A stretch of 64,000 nt of DNA from Streptomyces sp. NBC_01381 (GTDB lineage Bacteria; Actinomycetota; Actinomycetes; Streptomycetales; Streptomycetaceae): NCBI RefSeq assembly GCF_026340305.1, contig NZ_JAPEPI010000001.1, forward strand, positions 3,100,001-3,164,000, written 5' to 3'. Positions 1 to 12,736 of the stretch are shown in pieces. A program made the position numbers and the translations under genes. Below the pieces are notes generated by a model. The model made no database searches and had not been told where the DNA came from. It saw nothing but the letters and a program-made list of their open reading frames with translations. How positions within the stretch are numbered: the first letter of the stretch is position 1; each line of letters starts with the position of its first letter.

Positions 1-1
1 G

Positions 2-463
2 GCCGAACTGGATGTGGAGCGCAGGGAGTTGCGCAAGCACCCGGCGGACGAGGAGAAGGAGCTCGCCGAGCTGTACGCGTCGCGCGGCGTCGAGCCGGGC
101 CTGGCCCGCGAGGTCGCCCGGCAGCTGTCCAGGGATCCCGAGCAGGCCCTGGAGATCCACGCCCGCGAGGAGCTCGGCATCGACCCGGGCGATCTGCCCT
201 CGCCGGCCGTCGCCGCGGTGTCGTCCTTCGGCGCCTTCGCGCTCGGCGCCCTGCTCCCCGTACTGCCGTATCTGCTCGGCGCGACCTCGCTCCTGCCTGC
301 CGTGCTGCTCGCGCTCGTCGGGCTCTTCGCCTGCGGTGCCGTCGTTGCGAAGGTGACCGCGCGGTCCTGGTGGTTCAGCGGTCTGCGGCAGCTCGCGCTC
401 GGCGGGGCGGCGGCGGGTGTGACGTACGCCCTGGGCAGCTTCTTCGGTACCACCGTAGGATGA
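2..463 (+). CDS. VIT/CCC1-family membrane protein, C-terminal part (5' end outside window)
   Basis: The frame is open from the first bases, so this is the C-terminal ~153 residues of a longer gene. The first ~65 residues are acidic and helical, rich in Glu and Arg, with the Leu-Tyr-x-Ser-Arg-Gly-Val and Pro-Glu-x-Ala-Leu pattern of the cytoplasmic metal-binding helical domain of VIT1/CCC1-like iron/manganese transporters. Three hydrophobic stretches follow (roughly window residues 72-95, 98-117 and 130-150), matching the last membrane helices of that family. By family, the protein would sit in the cell membrane and move Fe(II) or Mn(II). No neighbour within the window supports a specific substrate. 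The fold assignment is fairly secure, the metal is inference. Confidence 0.75.
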   Translation, partial: AELDVERRELRKHPADEEKELAELYASRGVEPGLAREVARQLSRDPEQALEIHAREELGIDPGDLPSPAVAAVSSFGAFALGALLPVLPYLLGATSLLPAVLLALVGLFACGAVVAKVTARSWWFSGLRQLALGGAAAGVTYALGSFFGTTVG

Positions 464-467
464 GCCG

Positions 468-493
468 ATGCAGTCCTATGCGAGGTCCTGCAT
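468..493 (+). terminator. Weak hairpin after the VIT-family gene
   Basis: ATGCAG at 468-473 can pair with CTGCAT at 488-493, and an inner CCT/AGG pair extends the stem. It begins 5 bases after the stop codon. There is no T-run and the stem is short, so it may be a terminator or only chance. Confidence 0.3.
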
Positions 494-769
494 AAGTAGC
501 CGTTACTCGGCGGTTTCGATTCCTTAACCACCGGGCATGAGCCGTAAGCGCTGCGGGCAATGAGGCCTGTGTCGCTCTGGGCCCACGGTCATGGATCTGT
601 CCGCATAGGCCCCTTCCCTGCCGCTCCCCACCTTTCCGAGCGGTGTCCACATGGTGGAATGAGCTATCCGCTTTTCGAGAAGCGTTCCATCATGTAACCT
701 GCACGAAATTTTGCCTGGGCCAACGTCGTCCCTCGCTCTGCATATGCCACGACGACGACGGGAGAGCCC
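494..769 (+). other. gltB leader, no gene seen
   Basis: About 275 bp without a convincing reading frame. Third-position GC is low in every frame compared with the flanking genes. TGGAA (655-659) and TTCCA (685-689) form a loose inverted repeat around an AT-richer segment, a possible operator. I found no riboswitch fold and no confident -10/-35 pair. The long distance from the upstream stop suggests that gltBD has its own promoter here. Confidence 0.4.
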
Positions 770-5330
<4,561 letters not shown>

Positions 5331-5338
<8 letters not shown>

Positions 5339-6791
5339 TCCCAAGGGCTTTCTGAACCATGGCCGCGAGGTCGCGCAGACCCGCCCGGTCGGCGAGCGCG
5401 TCCAGGACTGGAACGAGGTCTACGTTCCGGGCTCCCTCCTCCCGATCATCTCCAAGCAGGCGTCGCGCTGCATGGACTGCGGCATCCCGTTCTGCCACAA
5501 CGGCTGTCCGCTGGGGAACCTGATCCCGGAGTGGAACGACTACGCGTACCGCGAGGACTGGCAGGCCGCGCAGGAGCGGCTGCACGCCACGAACAACTTC
5601 CCGGAGTTCACGGGCCGTCTGTGCCCGGCCCCGTGTGAGTCGGCGTGTGTCCTCGGCATCAACCAGCCCGCCGTCACCATCAAGAACGTCGAAGTCTCGA
5701 TCATCGACAAGGCGTGGGACACGGGCGATGTCGTCCCGCAGGCGCCGGAGCGGCTGAGCGGGAAGACCGTCGCGGTCATCGGGTCGGGCCCCGCCGGTCT
5801 CGCGGCCGCGCAGCAGCTGACCCGGGCCGGCCACACGGTCGCCGTCTACGAGCGCGCCGACCGCATCGGCGGACTGCTCCGGTACGGCATCCCCGAGTTC
5901 AAGATGGAGAAGCGGCACATCAACCGCCGCATCGAGCAGATGCGGGCCGAGGGCACCAAGTTCCGTACGGGCGTGGAGATCGGCCGCGACCTCGACGCGG
6001 CGAAGCTGCGCAAGCGGTACGACGCCGTGGTCATCGCCGCGGGTGCCACGACCGCCCGCGACCTGCCCGTCCCCGGGCGTGAGCTCAAGGGCGTCTACCA
6101 GGCGATGGAGTACCTGCCCCTGGCCAACAAGGTCCAGGAGGGCGACTACGTCACCACGCCGGTCTCCGCCGAGGGCAAGCACGTCGTCGTCATCGGCGGC
6201 GGCGACACCGGTGCGGACTGCGTGGGTACGGCCCACCGCCAGGGCGCGGCTTCGGTCACGCAGCTGGAGATCATGCCCCGTCCGGGCGAGGACCGTCCGG
6301 CGAGCATGCCGTGGCCGACGTTCCCCATGCTCTACAAGGTCACCTCGGCGCACGAGGAGGGCGGCGAGCGGGTCTACTCCGTCTCGACCACGCACTTCGA
6401 GGGCGACGAGGACGGCAACGTCCAGTTCCTGCACCTCATCGAGGTGGAGTTCATCGACGGCAAGCTGACGCAGAAGCCGGGTACGGAGCGCAAGATCCCG
6501 GCCCAGCTGGTCACCCTTGCCATGGGCTTCACGGGCACGGACCGCGAGAACGGCCTGGTGGACCAGTTCGCCCTGGACCTCGACGAGCGGGGCAACGTCG
6601 CCCGCGACGCCGAATTCCAGACGAACGTGCCGGGTGTCTTCGTCGCCGGTGACGCCGGCCGCGGCCAGTCGCTCATCGTCTGGGCGATCGCCGAGGGCCG
6701 TTCGGCGGCTCGTGGCGTGGACCGCTTCCTCACCGGGGCGAGCGACCTGCCGGCCCCGATCCGCCCGACGGACCGTTCGCTGACGGTCTGA
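5331..6791 (+). CDS. gltD: Glutamate synthase small beta subunit
   Basis: 486 residues, the usual size. It passes electrons from NAD(P)H through FAD and two 4Fe-4S clusters to GltB in the cytoplasm. Cysteine groups are seen at about residues 47-60 ([13 protein letters not shown]) and 98-106 (CPAPCESAC). A dinucleotide-binding Gly motif for FAD (VIGSGPAG) is near residue 150, and a second one (VIGGGDTG) near 287 is for NAD(P)H. The C-terminus has the GDAGRG FAD contact typical of this family. Its ATG overlaps the last 8 bases of gltB, which supports 1:1 expression of the complex. A strong hairpin follows, closing a two-gene operon. Confidence 0.98.
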
Positions 6792-6851
6792 CCCGTACGG
6801 CTTGTTCGTACGACCCCTCATACGTCCCGTACAACGGCGTACGGAACTGAG

Positions 6852-6892
6852 CGACGCCCGCCTTGTCCCCGACCGGACTTGGGCGGGCGTCG
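6852..6892 (+). terminator. gltBD terminator
   Basis: A perfect 11-bp stem (CGACGCCCGCC at 6852-6862 with its complement at 6882-6892) carries an inner GTCC/GGAC stem in the loop. It lies 60 bases after the gltD stop and is followed by GTGGCGTTT. Confidence 0.85.
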
Positions 6893-6907
6893 TGGCGTTT
6901 CAACATG

Positions 6908-6974
6908 TGCAACGCGCATTGCCTGCAACGCAAATCACGTTTCGGCCCCGCTAGCCGAATGGGTCTAGACCGCG
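6908..6974 (+). promoter_or_regulatory. Composite operator region of the sugar importer (DasR-like box plus LacI-like half-sites)
   Basis: TGCAACG occurs twice in the same orientation 16 bp apart (6908-6914 and 6924-6930). The first forms GCAA-n6-TTGC and the second TTGC-n2-GCAA, as in many Streptomyces LacI-family sugar operators. TTCGGC-n7-GCCGAA follows at 6941-6959. GGTCTAGACC at 6962-6971 is the exact 10-bp core of the DasR-responsive element (published consensus ACTGGTCTAGACCACT, 12 of 16 matched at 6959-6974). The box ends 79 bases before the importer's start codon. DasR responds to glucosamine-6-phosphate, which would fit an amino-sugar transporter. Binding is inference. Confidence 0.55.
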
Positions 6975-7050
6975 TCGCGAGCCTGCGGCCACAATCGCTC
7001 CCACAAACGGATCGGCGCAGGACCAAGCACGAACCCATGAGGGGGCCGGC

Positions 7051-8352
7051 ATGAAGCGACGGGTCATCGCGGCAGGTATCGCCATGACGCTCGGACTGAC
7101 CGCGACGGCATGCGGCGGCGATGACGGGAGCGACAGCGGCGACAAGGCGACCGACGGCAAGGGCAAGACCCTCACCGTATGGATCATGGAGGGGACCAAC
7201 CCCGACGCCAGGCCCTTCTTCGAGGAGGCCGAGAAGGCCTTCCAGAAGAAGACCGGCGCCAAGATCCACGTCGAGTACCAGCAGTGGGCCACCGCGCAGA
7301 AGAAGTTCACCACCGCGATCGAAGGTGGCGAGGACCAGGTCCCGGATGTCGCCGAGGTCGGTACGACCTGGGTGCCGCAGTTCGCCGAGACCGGCGCGCT
7401 CGTCGACGTGACCGATGACGTGAAGGAGTCCGGGCTCAACGACGACCTCGTCGAAGGGCTCAAGGACGCCGGCACGCTCGACGGCAAGCAGTACGGCATG
7501 CCCTGGTACGCCGGTGTGCGCTCCATCGTCTACCGCAAGGACATCTTCGAGAAGCACAAGCTGAAGGCCCCGACCACCTGGAAGGACCTTCAGGCGGCCG
7601 CCAAGACGCTGAAGGAGAAGGAGCCGGGGATGATTCCCTTCCCGGTCGCGGGTGGCGCCGAGATGTTCGCCGCTCCGTTCATCTGGGGCGCCGGCGGTGA
7701 ACTCGCCACCGAGTCGGGCGGCAAGTGGAAGTCCGGGATCAACTCGCCGGAGGCCGTGAAGGGGATCGAGTTCTATACCGGGCTCGCCACCAAGGACAAG
7801 GTCTCTCCCGCCAAGGTCAACACCTGGACGGAGAAGGAGGTCGGCGACGCCTGGAACAAGGGGCAGATCTCCATGGCCGTCGGCGGCAACTGGACCCCCA
7901 AGGCGATCGTCGACGCGAACCCGGACCTCAAGGGCAAGCTCGCCGCCGTGCCGATCCCCGGCCAGACCGGCGGCATGAGCAAGTCCTTCCTCGGCGGCTC
8001 CTACCTGTCCACGTTCAACACGGACAAGAAGGACCTCGCCTGGGAGTTCGTGAAGATGCTGACCACGGGTGAGTTCGCCGCCAAGTGGGCCGCGGAGACC
8101 AACTACTTCCCGGGCCAGAACTCCGAGCTGGAGAAGATCGAGGCGAAGAAGGACCCGCTCGTCGAGCCGTTCGCCAAGCAGATGCTGGAGGCCGGCGCGA
8201 CCGTCCCCAAGACCAAGGCGTACGGCGAGATCCAGGCCTCGAAGGTCATCCCCGGCATGGTGCAGTCCATCCTCACCGGCAAGTCCTCCGTCCAGGAAGC
8301 GGCGGACAAGGCGGCCAAGGACATGGACGCGATCTTCGCCAAGGACAAGTAG
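7051..8352 (+). CDS. Sugar ABC transporter substrate-binding lipoprotein
   Basis: 433 residues. The signal peptide ends in a lipobox (LTATAC), giving Cys21 as the lipidated residue, followed by a Gly/Asp/Ser-rich linker. The mature part is a family 1 solute-binding protein of the MalE type: the early TLTVW strand, a Lys-Thr-Gly-Ala-Lys segment followed by a Gln-Gln-Trp, and PDVAEVG. It would sit on the outer face of the membrane and deliver an oligosaccharide to the two permeases encoded next. GAGGGGG precedes the ATG. No ATPase is encoded nearby, which is normal for Streptomyces, where MsiK energises many such importers. The DasR-like box and the convergent chitosanase suggest chitin- or chitosan-derived oligomers, which is an inference and not a direct reading. 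Confidence 0.88.
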   Translation: MKRRVIAAGIAMTLGLTATACGGDDGSDSGDKATDGKGKTLTVWIMEGTNPDARPFFEEAEKAFQKKTGAKIHVEYQQWATAQKKFTTAIEGGEDQVPDVAEVGTTWVPQFAETGALVDVTDDVKESGLNDDLVEGLKDAGTLDGKQYGMPWYAGVRSIVYRKDIFEKHKLKAPTTWKDLQAAAKTLKEKEPGMIPFPVAGGAEMFAAPFIWGAGGELATESGGKWKSGINSPEAVKGIEFYTGLATKDKVSPAKVNTWTEKEVGDAWNKGQISMAVGGNWTPKAIVDANPDLKGKLAAVPIPGQTGGMSKSFLGGSYLSTFNTDKKDLAWEFVKMLTTGEFAAKWAAETNYFPGQNSELEKIEAKKDPLVEPFAKQMLEAGATVPKTKAYGEIQASKVIPGMVQSILTGKSSVQEAADKAAKDMDAIFAKDK

Positions 8353-8371
8353 GCGAGGGCGAGTCGGCACC

Positions 8372-9367
8372 GTGAAAGACACGTTCGTCGGCGACGGGCC
8401 GAAGGAAGGCAGCACCAAGGCCCGTCGCCCCGCCCCCCGTCCCGAACACGAAGCGGCCCTCCGGAAGAAGAAGCTGGTCGGCCTCACCCGGCCGTGGCTG
8501 CTCCTGGCGCCGTCCCTTCTCGTCCTCGCCGGTCTGCTGCTCTGGCCGCTGATCCAGGTCGGCAAGCTCTCGCTGCAGGACTACGCCGTCAAGTTCGGCG
8601 GCGGAGTGGGCACGTACGTCGGCTTCGAGCACTACTCCGACCTGCTCGGCAGTGAACTCCTGTGGCAGACGGTCCTGCCCAACACGGCGTTCTTCGCGAT
8701 CGCCTGCGTCGGCCTCACCGTCGCCATCGGCACCCTCGTCGCACTGCTGCTCAACCGCCTGGGTCCGGTGTGGCGGCTGATCTGCTCCATCGCGATCCTC
8801 GCCGCCTGGGCCATGCCCGCCGTCACGGGGACGTACGTCTGGATCTGGCTGTTCCAGCCGCAGGACGGCATGGTCAGCCAGATCGCAGGATCGATGGGGC
8901 TCATCGATCCCGAGACCACCAACTGGTTCACCGAGCGCGGCCCGTTCTACGCCATCGCGACCCTCAACGTCGTCCACCACGGCTTCCCGTTCGTCGCCAT
9001 CACCGTCCTCGCCGGACTGATGACGATCCCCAAGGAGCTCTACGAAGCGGGGGAGTTGGACGGCGCCAACGCCTGGCAGCGGTTCTGGAAGATCACCGTG
9101 CCGACGATCAAGCCGGTCTTCCTGGTGGTGACCATCCTCTCCACCATCTGGGACTTCAAGGTCTTCACCCAGATCTATCTGATGCCGGGCGGCGACGGCT
9201 CCAACGAGGAGGTCTACAACCTGGGCGTCTTCTCGTACATCGAGGCCTTCGCCAAGAACGACTACGGGACGGGCGCGGCAGCGGCCGTGTTGCTGACGCT
9301 TCTGCTCCTCGTCATCACGATCGTCTATATCCGTACGTTGTTCCGGCAGGGGGATGAGGATCTGTGA
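8372..9367 (+). CDS. Sugar ABC transporter permease (MalF type)
   Basis: 331 residues with a GTG start 19 bases after the lipoprotein gene. A longer open frame upstream only overlaps the binding-protein gene and is ignored. A basic, Pro-rich cytoplasmic N-terminus (~40 residues) leads to six predicted membrane helices. The EAA-type loop that docks the ATPase is clear (YEAGELDGANAWQRFWKITV). The N-terminal WLLLAPSLLVLAGLLLWPL helix is typical of MalF-like subunits. It overlaps the next gene by 4 bases (GTGA). It pairs with the second permease to form the channel. Confidence 0.92.
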   Translation: MKDTFVGDGPKEGSTKARRPAPRPEHEAALRKKKLVGLTRPWLLLAPSLLVLAGLLLWPLIQVGKLSLQDYAVKFGGGVGTYVGFEHYSDLLGSELLWQTVLPNTAFFAIACVGLTVAIGTLVALLLNRLGPVWRLICSIAILAAWAMPAVTGTYVWIWLFQPQDGMVSQIAGSMGLIDPETTNWFTERGPFYAIATLNVVHHGFPFVAITVLAGLMTIPKELYEAGELDGANAWQRFWKITVPTIKPVFLVVTILSTIWDFKVFTQIYLMPGGDGSNEEVYNLGVFSYIEAFAKNDYGTGAAAAVLLTLLLLVITIVYIRTLFRQGDEDL

Positions 9368-10197
9368 GCGCCCGTCGCACCACTCTCGCGGGGCGCATCG
9401 GGCTTCCGGTCGCGGTCGCCGCGCTCCTCGGCTTCACGCTCTTCCCCGTGTACTGGATGGTCTCCACGTCACTCGACCCGAAGGCGATCACCCGCGGCTC
9501 GGACGTCCTGCCGAGCGGCCTCAGCTTCGAGCACTTCACCTTCGTGTTCGAGAAGGGCAACTTCGGTACGTATCTGCTGAACTCGGCGATCGTCGGGTTC
9601 GGCACGATCCTGGCGGCCGGAGTGCTCTCGCTGTTCGCCGCCATCGCCGTGGCCCGCTTCAAGTTCCGCTTCCGCACCTCCGTACTGATCATGGTGTTGA
9701 TCGTGCAGATGGTGCCGCTCGAGGCGCTCGTGATCCCGCTCTTCATCCAGATGCGGGATTACGAGATGCTCAACTCGCTGCTCGGTCTGACCATCGTGTA
9801 CGTCGCGCTCTCGCTGCCCTTCGCGATCTGGACCCTGCGCGGGTTCGTCCAGACCGTGCCGAAGGAGGTCGAGGAGGCGGCGTACATCGACGGGGCGTCC
9901 TGGTGGCGGATGTTCCGGTCCGTGCTGCTTCCGCTGGTCGCGCCGGGTCTTGTCGCCACCTCGATCTTCGCCTTCATCACGGCGTGGAACGAGTTCGTCT
10001 TCGCGTACACCTTCATGAAGGGCAGCGACAAGTACACCGCCGCCGTGGGGATCTACCAGTTCTTCGGTGAGAACTCCACGGCCTGGGGTCCCGTCATGGC
10101 CAGCTCCACGCTGGTCACGCTGCCGGTGATGATCTTCTTCGTGATCGTGCACCGGAAGCTGGGGTCGGGCCTCGCGGCGGGAGCCGTCAAGGGCTGA
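9364..10197 (+). CDS. Sugar ABC transporter permease (MalG type)
   Basis: 277 residues, GTG start overlapping the stop of the first permease in a GTGA junction. Six membrane helices are visible. The EAA loop EEAAYIDGASWWRMF identifies a MalG-type subunit, and the last helix ends in the usual short Gly/Ala-rich tail. This is the last gene of the importer operon. It runs convergently into the chitosanase gene with only 25 bases between stops and no strong hairpin there, so read-through antisense to the chitosanase 3' end is possible. Confidence 0.92.
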   Translation: MSARRTTLAGRIGLPVAVAALLGFTLFPVYWMVSTSLDPKAITRGSDVLPSGLSFEHFTFVFEKGNFGTYLLNSAIVGFGTILAAGVLSLFAAIAVARFKFRFRTSVLIMVLIVQMVPLEALVIPLFIQMRDYEMLNSLLGLTIVYVALSLPFAIWTLRGFVQTVPKEVEEAAYIDGASWWRMFRSVLLPLVAPGLVATSIFAFITAWNEFVFAYTFMKGSDKYTAAVGIYQFFGENSTAWGPVMASSTLVTLPVMIFFVIVHRKLGSGLAAGAVKG

Positions 10198-10222
10198 GTC
10201 CGGTGGGGGGCGGCGTTCAGGG

Positions 10223-11122
10223 TTACGGGACCTTGAACGTCTCCCCGTACACCTTCCACTCCAGCGGAGTCTTCAGGCTCAGGTTCCCGTCGTAGAGGAA
10301 CTGCCGCTGGGCCGTCTCGACGCGGGTCGTGTCGCGGTGGGCCTTCTTCTCCTTCATCGCCTTGGTGCGGATGTCGAGGAAGATGTCCAGGTACGCCTTC
10401 TCCTTGCCGCCCTGGGCCGGCGTGTTCGCCTCCTTCAGCGCCGCCTCGCGCAGGCCGTAGAAGCCGCGGGGGCCGGTGCCGGGGCCGTGCAGCACCATCG
10501 CGTCGTAGTAGATGAACTGGCCAAGCGTGCCGAGCCCGTCGAGCTTGGCCAGGCGCACCGCGGGGTCGAAGTAGACGCGGTCGCGCGTCCTGTCCTGGGC
10601 CTTGCGGAACGCGGGCTCGGCGGCCTCCGCCTTCCAGGCCTTGGCGAAGCCGGGGTCCAGACCCTCGTGCGAGTCGCTGCCGTCGACCTTGCGCAGAGCG
10701 GGCAGATAGCGGGCCAGGCCGTTGTCCGGGTGGTCCTTCGTGTACCGCTCGACGAGCGTGAGCAGGTCGTGCGTACCGGTGCAGAAGCCGATGATCCCGG
10801 CGGTGTAGCCGTTCCCGTCGCCTATGTCCTCGACGTAGCCGTACTGGCCGCGCCAGTTCAGCGTCGAGTTCTCCGCGCTCGCCACGAGCTGCTGCGCCAG
10901 CTCCTTCTTGGCGGGCGCGGCCAGGCCGGGCGGCAGGCTCGCGATCAGCTTGGCGTCGGCCTTGCGCTCGGCCGCGGTCTTGTCCTCGTCGTACGGCTGC
11001 TGGGTGCCGGGCGCCTTTCCGCCGGCTCCGGCATCGGCGCTGTCCGAGTCGCCGCCCAGGAAGTAGACGGCGACCGTGGCGACCGGGGCGACGGCGAGAA
11101 GGAGGAGACCAGCACGTTTCAT
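10223..11122 (-). CDS. csn: Secreted GH46 chitosanase
   Basis: 299 residues. An N-terminal signal or anchor helix (LLLLAVAPVATVAVYFL) is followed by a Gly/Ala-rich linker, then a full GH46 domain. From memory it aligns closely with the chitosanase of Streptomyces sp. N174: the ASAENSTLNW motif places the catalytic acid at Glu84, and EDIGDGNGYT places the base at Asp102, the same 18-residue spacing as E22/D40. GIIGFCTGT and DRVYFDPAV are further family signatures. It cleaves beta-1,4-glucosamine chains outside the cell. There is no lipobox, so it is either released or tethered by the N-terminal helix. The adjacent amino-sugar-like importer could take up its products. A perfect palindrome lies 54 bases upstream of the start. 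Confidence 0.93.
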   Translation of the reverse strand: MKRAGLLLLAVAPVATVAVYFLGGDSDSADAGAGGKAPGTQQPYDEDKTAAERKADAKLIASLPPGLAAPAKKELAQQLVASAENSTLNWRGQYGYVEDIGDGNGYTAGIIGFCTGTHDLLTLVERYTKDHPDNGLARYLPALRKVDGSDSHEGLDPGFAKAWKAEAAEPAFRKAQDRTRDRVYFDPAVRLAKLDGLGTLGQFIYYDAMVLHGPGTGPRGFYGLREAALKEANTPAQGGKEKAYLDIFLDIRTKAMKEKKAHRDTTRVETAQRQFLYDGNLSLKTPLEWKVYGETFKVP

Positions 11123-11175
11123 TCGGCCAAGATTACGTGCGCTTTCGCGGTAGCGCGTCTTCCGGATCCCGGTCT

Positions 11176-11192
11176 ATTGACTAATAGTCAAT
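11176..11192. promoter_or_regulatory. Perfect 17-bp palindrome between chitosanase and the small-protein gene
   Basis: ATTGACTAATAGTCAAT reads the same on both strands around A11184. It lies in the divergent promoter region and contains a TTGACT -35-like hexamer on each strand, so a bound repressor would block both directions. Its CTAATAG centre is shared with the palindrome at 14872-14888. Confidence 0.6.
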
Positions 11193-11235
11193 GGCGCATC
11201 AGTCTCAGGAGCCGTACCCGGTCCTGGGAGGCCTG

Positions 11236-11454
11236 ATGAGCGCCGAAGCGCTGGAGCAGCTGGGCAAGGAGCTGCGGGACGAACCACCGGAATCCTTCGG
11301 GCAGTTGGCGCCCGAGCAGCTCGCTCTGCTGGCCGACGCGCTGAAGCGGGAACGGGAGAGCCGGGCGGCCGGCCTGAACGAGGCCGCCGAGGAGGCGCTG
11401 AAACTGGTGCCGGCGCTGGCGCGGGGTCCCGTACGCCGGATTCTGTTCCGATAG
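11236..11454 (+). CDS. Small conserved protein of unknown function
   Basis: 72 residues from the ATG at 11236, chosen because GGGAGG (11226-11231) precedes it by 4 bases. An in-frame ATG at 11191 has no ribosome site and sits inside the palindrome. The protein is helical and charged, with LAPEQLALLADALKRERE giving an amphipathic helix. There is no signal peptide or membrane helix. It lies 23 bases before the larger helical protein and probably forms an operon with it. Its acidic PEQL helix resembles the helical style of its neighbour, so the two may interact. No function can be assigned. Confidence 0.65.
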   Translation: MSAEALEQLGKELRDEPPESFGQLAPEQLALLADALKRERESRAAGLNEAAEEALKLVPALARGPVRRILFR

Positions 11455-11477
11455 TTCCGACAGGAGGGGAGCAGGCC

Positions 11478-12578
11478 ATGGACAAGCTGCGGAGCAGGGC
11501 GGAGACCCTGAAGATCGCGCGTCTGCTGGATGCGGAGCCGGACGGGCTCGCCTTCCTGCGGACGCTGCCCGTCGAGGACGTACGCCGCTTCCGCGAGCAG
11601 TGCCTCGCGGCGCTCTTCGACCGTACGCCCGACATGCTGGACCGGATCGCGTCCGCGACGAAGCTGGTGCCGGCCGGGGTCGCGGCCGCGATCTCGCAGA
11701 AGGCGCTGGGCCCGCGGCTCGCCGCCGGGGTCGCCGGGCGGCTGGAACCGACGCGGGCCGCCGACATCATCGAGAAGCTGCCGGTGGCGTTCACCGCGGA
11801 GTCGTGCGGGCATCTCGACCCGCGCAGGATCAAGGGCATCGTCGACCGGCTCGACGAGGGCCTGGTGGTGCGGATCGCGGTGGCGCTCGCCGAGCGGGGC
11901 GACCACCTGACGATGGGGCGGTTCGTCGGCCATCTGCGGGACTCCGCGCTGCGGCGGATTCTGCCGCAGGTGGACGACGCGGCGGTGCTGCGGACGGGCT
12001 TCCTGATCGATGTGCCGGAGCGGCTCGGCGGGATCATCGAGCTGATGGGCGCGGAACGGCTCGCGTCGGTCATCGCCTCGGCGTCGGGGGAGGGGCTGTG
12101 GCCGGAGGCGCTTGCCGTGGCCGGGATGGTGACGGGGGAGCAGCGGGGCCGTATCGCCTCGCTCGCCGCGGGGCGGCCGCAGCCGGAGCTCGACTCCCTG
12201 GTCGCGACGGTGGCCGAGCAGGACCTGTGGGAGTCACTCCTTCCGCTGGTGGCGCTGCTGGGGGAGGAGGAGCGGCGGGCGGTCGCGGTGCTGCCGTCGC
12301 TGCGGGATGCGGGGGTCCTTGCCGACGTCGTCCGGGCGGTGGTGGCCACCGGTCTGTGGGCGGAATTCCTGCCGCTGGTCGGTCTGCTGCCGGACGAGTC
12401 CCGGAAGCTGGTCGCGGACGCCGCCGGGGCGTTGCCCGCGACCGACCTGGACGCGCTTGCCCTGGAGGTCGACAAGCAGGATCTGTGGGAACTGGTCATG
12501 CCTCTGGTCGAGTTGATGGACGACGAGGCCAAGACACGAATCTTTGAGCTGCCGGCGTTTCAGGAGCAGGGCGGCTGA
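11478..12578 (+). CDS. All-helical repeat protein, MgtE-N/FliG-like, function unknown
   Basis: 366 residues with a good AGGAGG site. The sequence is a chain of short Leu/Ala/Arg-rich helices with recurring units: the segments DLWESLLPLVALL, GLWAEFLPLVGLL and DLWELVMPLVELM are near-repeats spaced about 55-65 residues apart in the C-terminal half. The N-terminal half (LPVEDVRRFREQCLAAL, then VPAGVAAAISQ) resembles the superhelical MgtE intracellular N domain or FliG middle domain. No membrane helix, signal or enzyme motif is seen. It is a probable cytoplasmic scaffold or binding protein. The gene pair shares its promoter region with the chitosanase, but a functional link is unproven. Confidence 0.7.
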   Translation: MDKLRSRAETLKIARLLDAEPDGLAFLRTLPVEDVRRFREQCLAALFDRTPDMLDRIASATKLVPAGVAAAISQKALGPRLAAGVAGRLEPTRAADIIEKLPVAFTAESCGHLDPRRIKGIVDRLDEGLVVRIAVALAERGDHLTMGRFVGHLRDSALRRILPQVDDAAVLRTGFLIDVPERLGGIIELMGAERLASVIASASGEGLWPEALAVAGMVTGEQRGRIASLAAGRPQPELDSLVATVAEQDLWESLLPLVALLGEEERRAVAVLPSLRDAGVLADVVRAVVATGLWAEFLPLVGLLPDESRKLVADAAGALPATDLDALALEVDKQDLWELVMPLVELMDDEAKTRIFELPAFQEQGG

Positions 12579-12662
12579 CGGGGGGGGCTCGGGCGGTTCT
12601 TTCCCCAACCCCGCCCCTTCCCGAAACTTTCCGGCTGCGCCGGCCGCGAGGTGGCCGTAGAT

Positions 12663-12736
12663 CACCGGCTCCGCCGAGTTCGTCCTCAAACTCCCCCAAG
12701 CTCTTAAAGAGCAGGGGGGACCCCCTCGACGGGCTG
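12663..12736 (+). repeat. 74-bp dispersed repeat, copy 1
   Basis: Matches 61050-61123 in the same orientation with one mismatch in 74 bases. Inside it is a foldable core: GCTCTT-A-AAGAGC flanked by C-runs and G-runs. It contains the stop codon of the broken esterase on the minus strand, and lies 85 bases after the stop of the helical-repeat gene. Confidence 0.9.
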
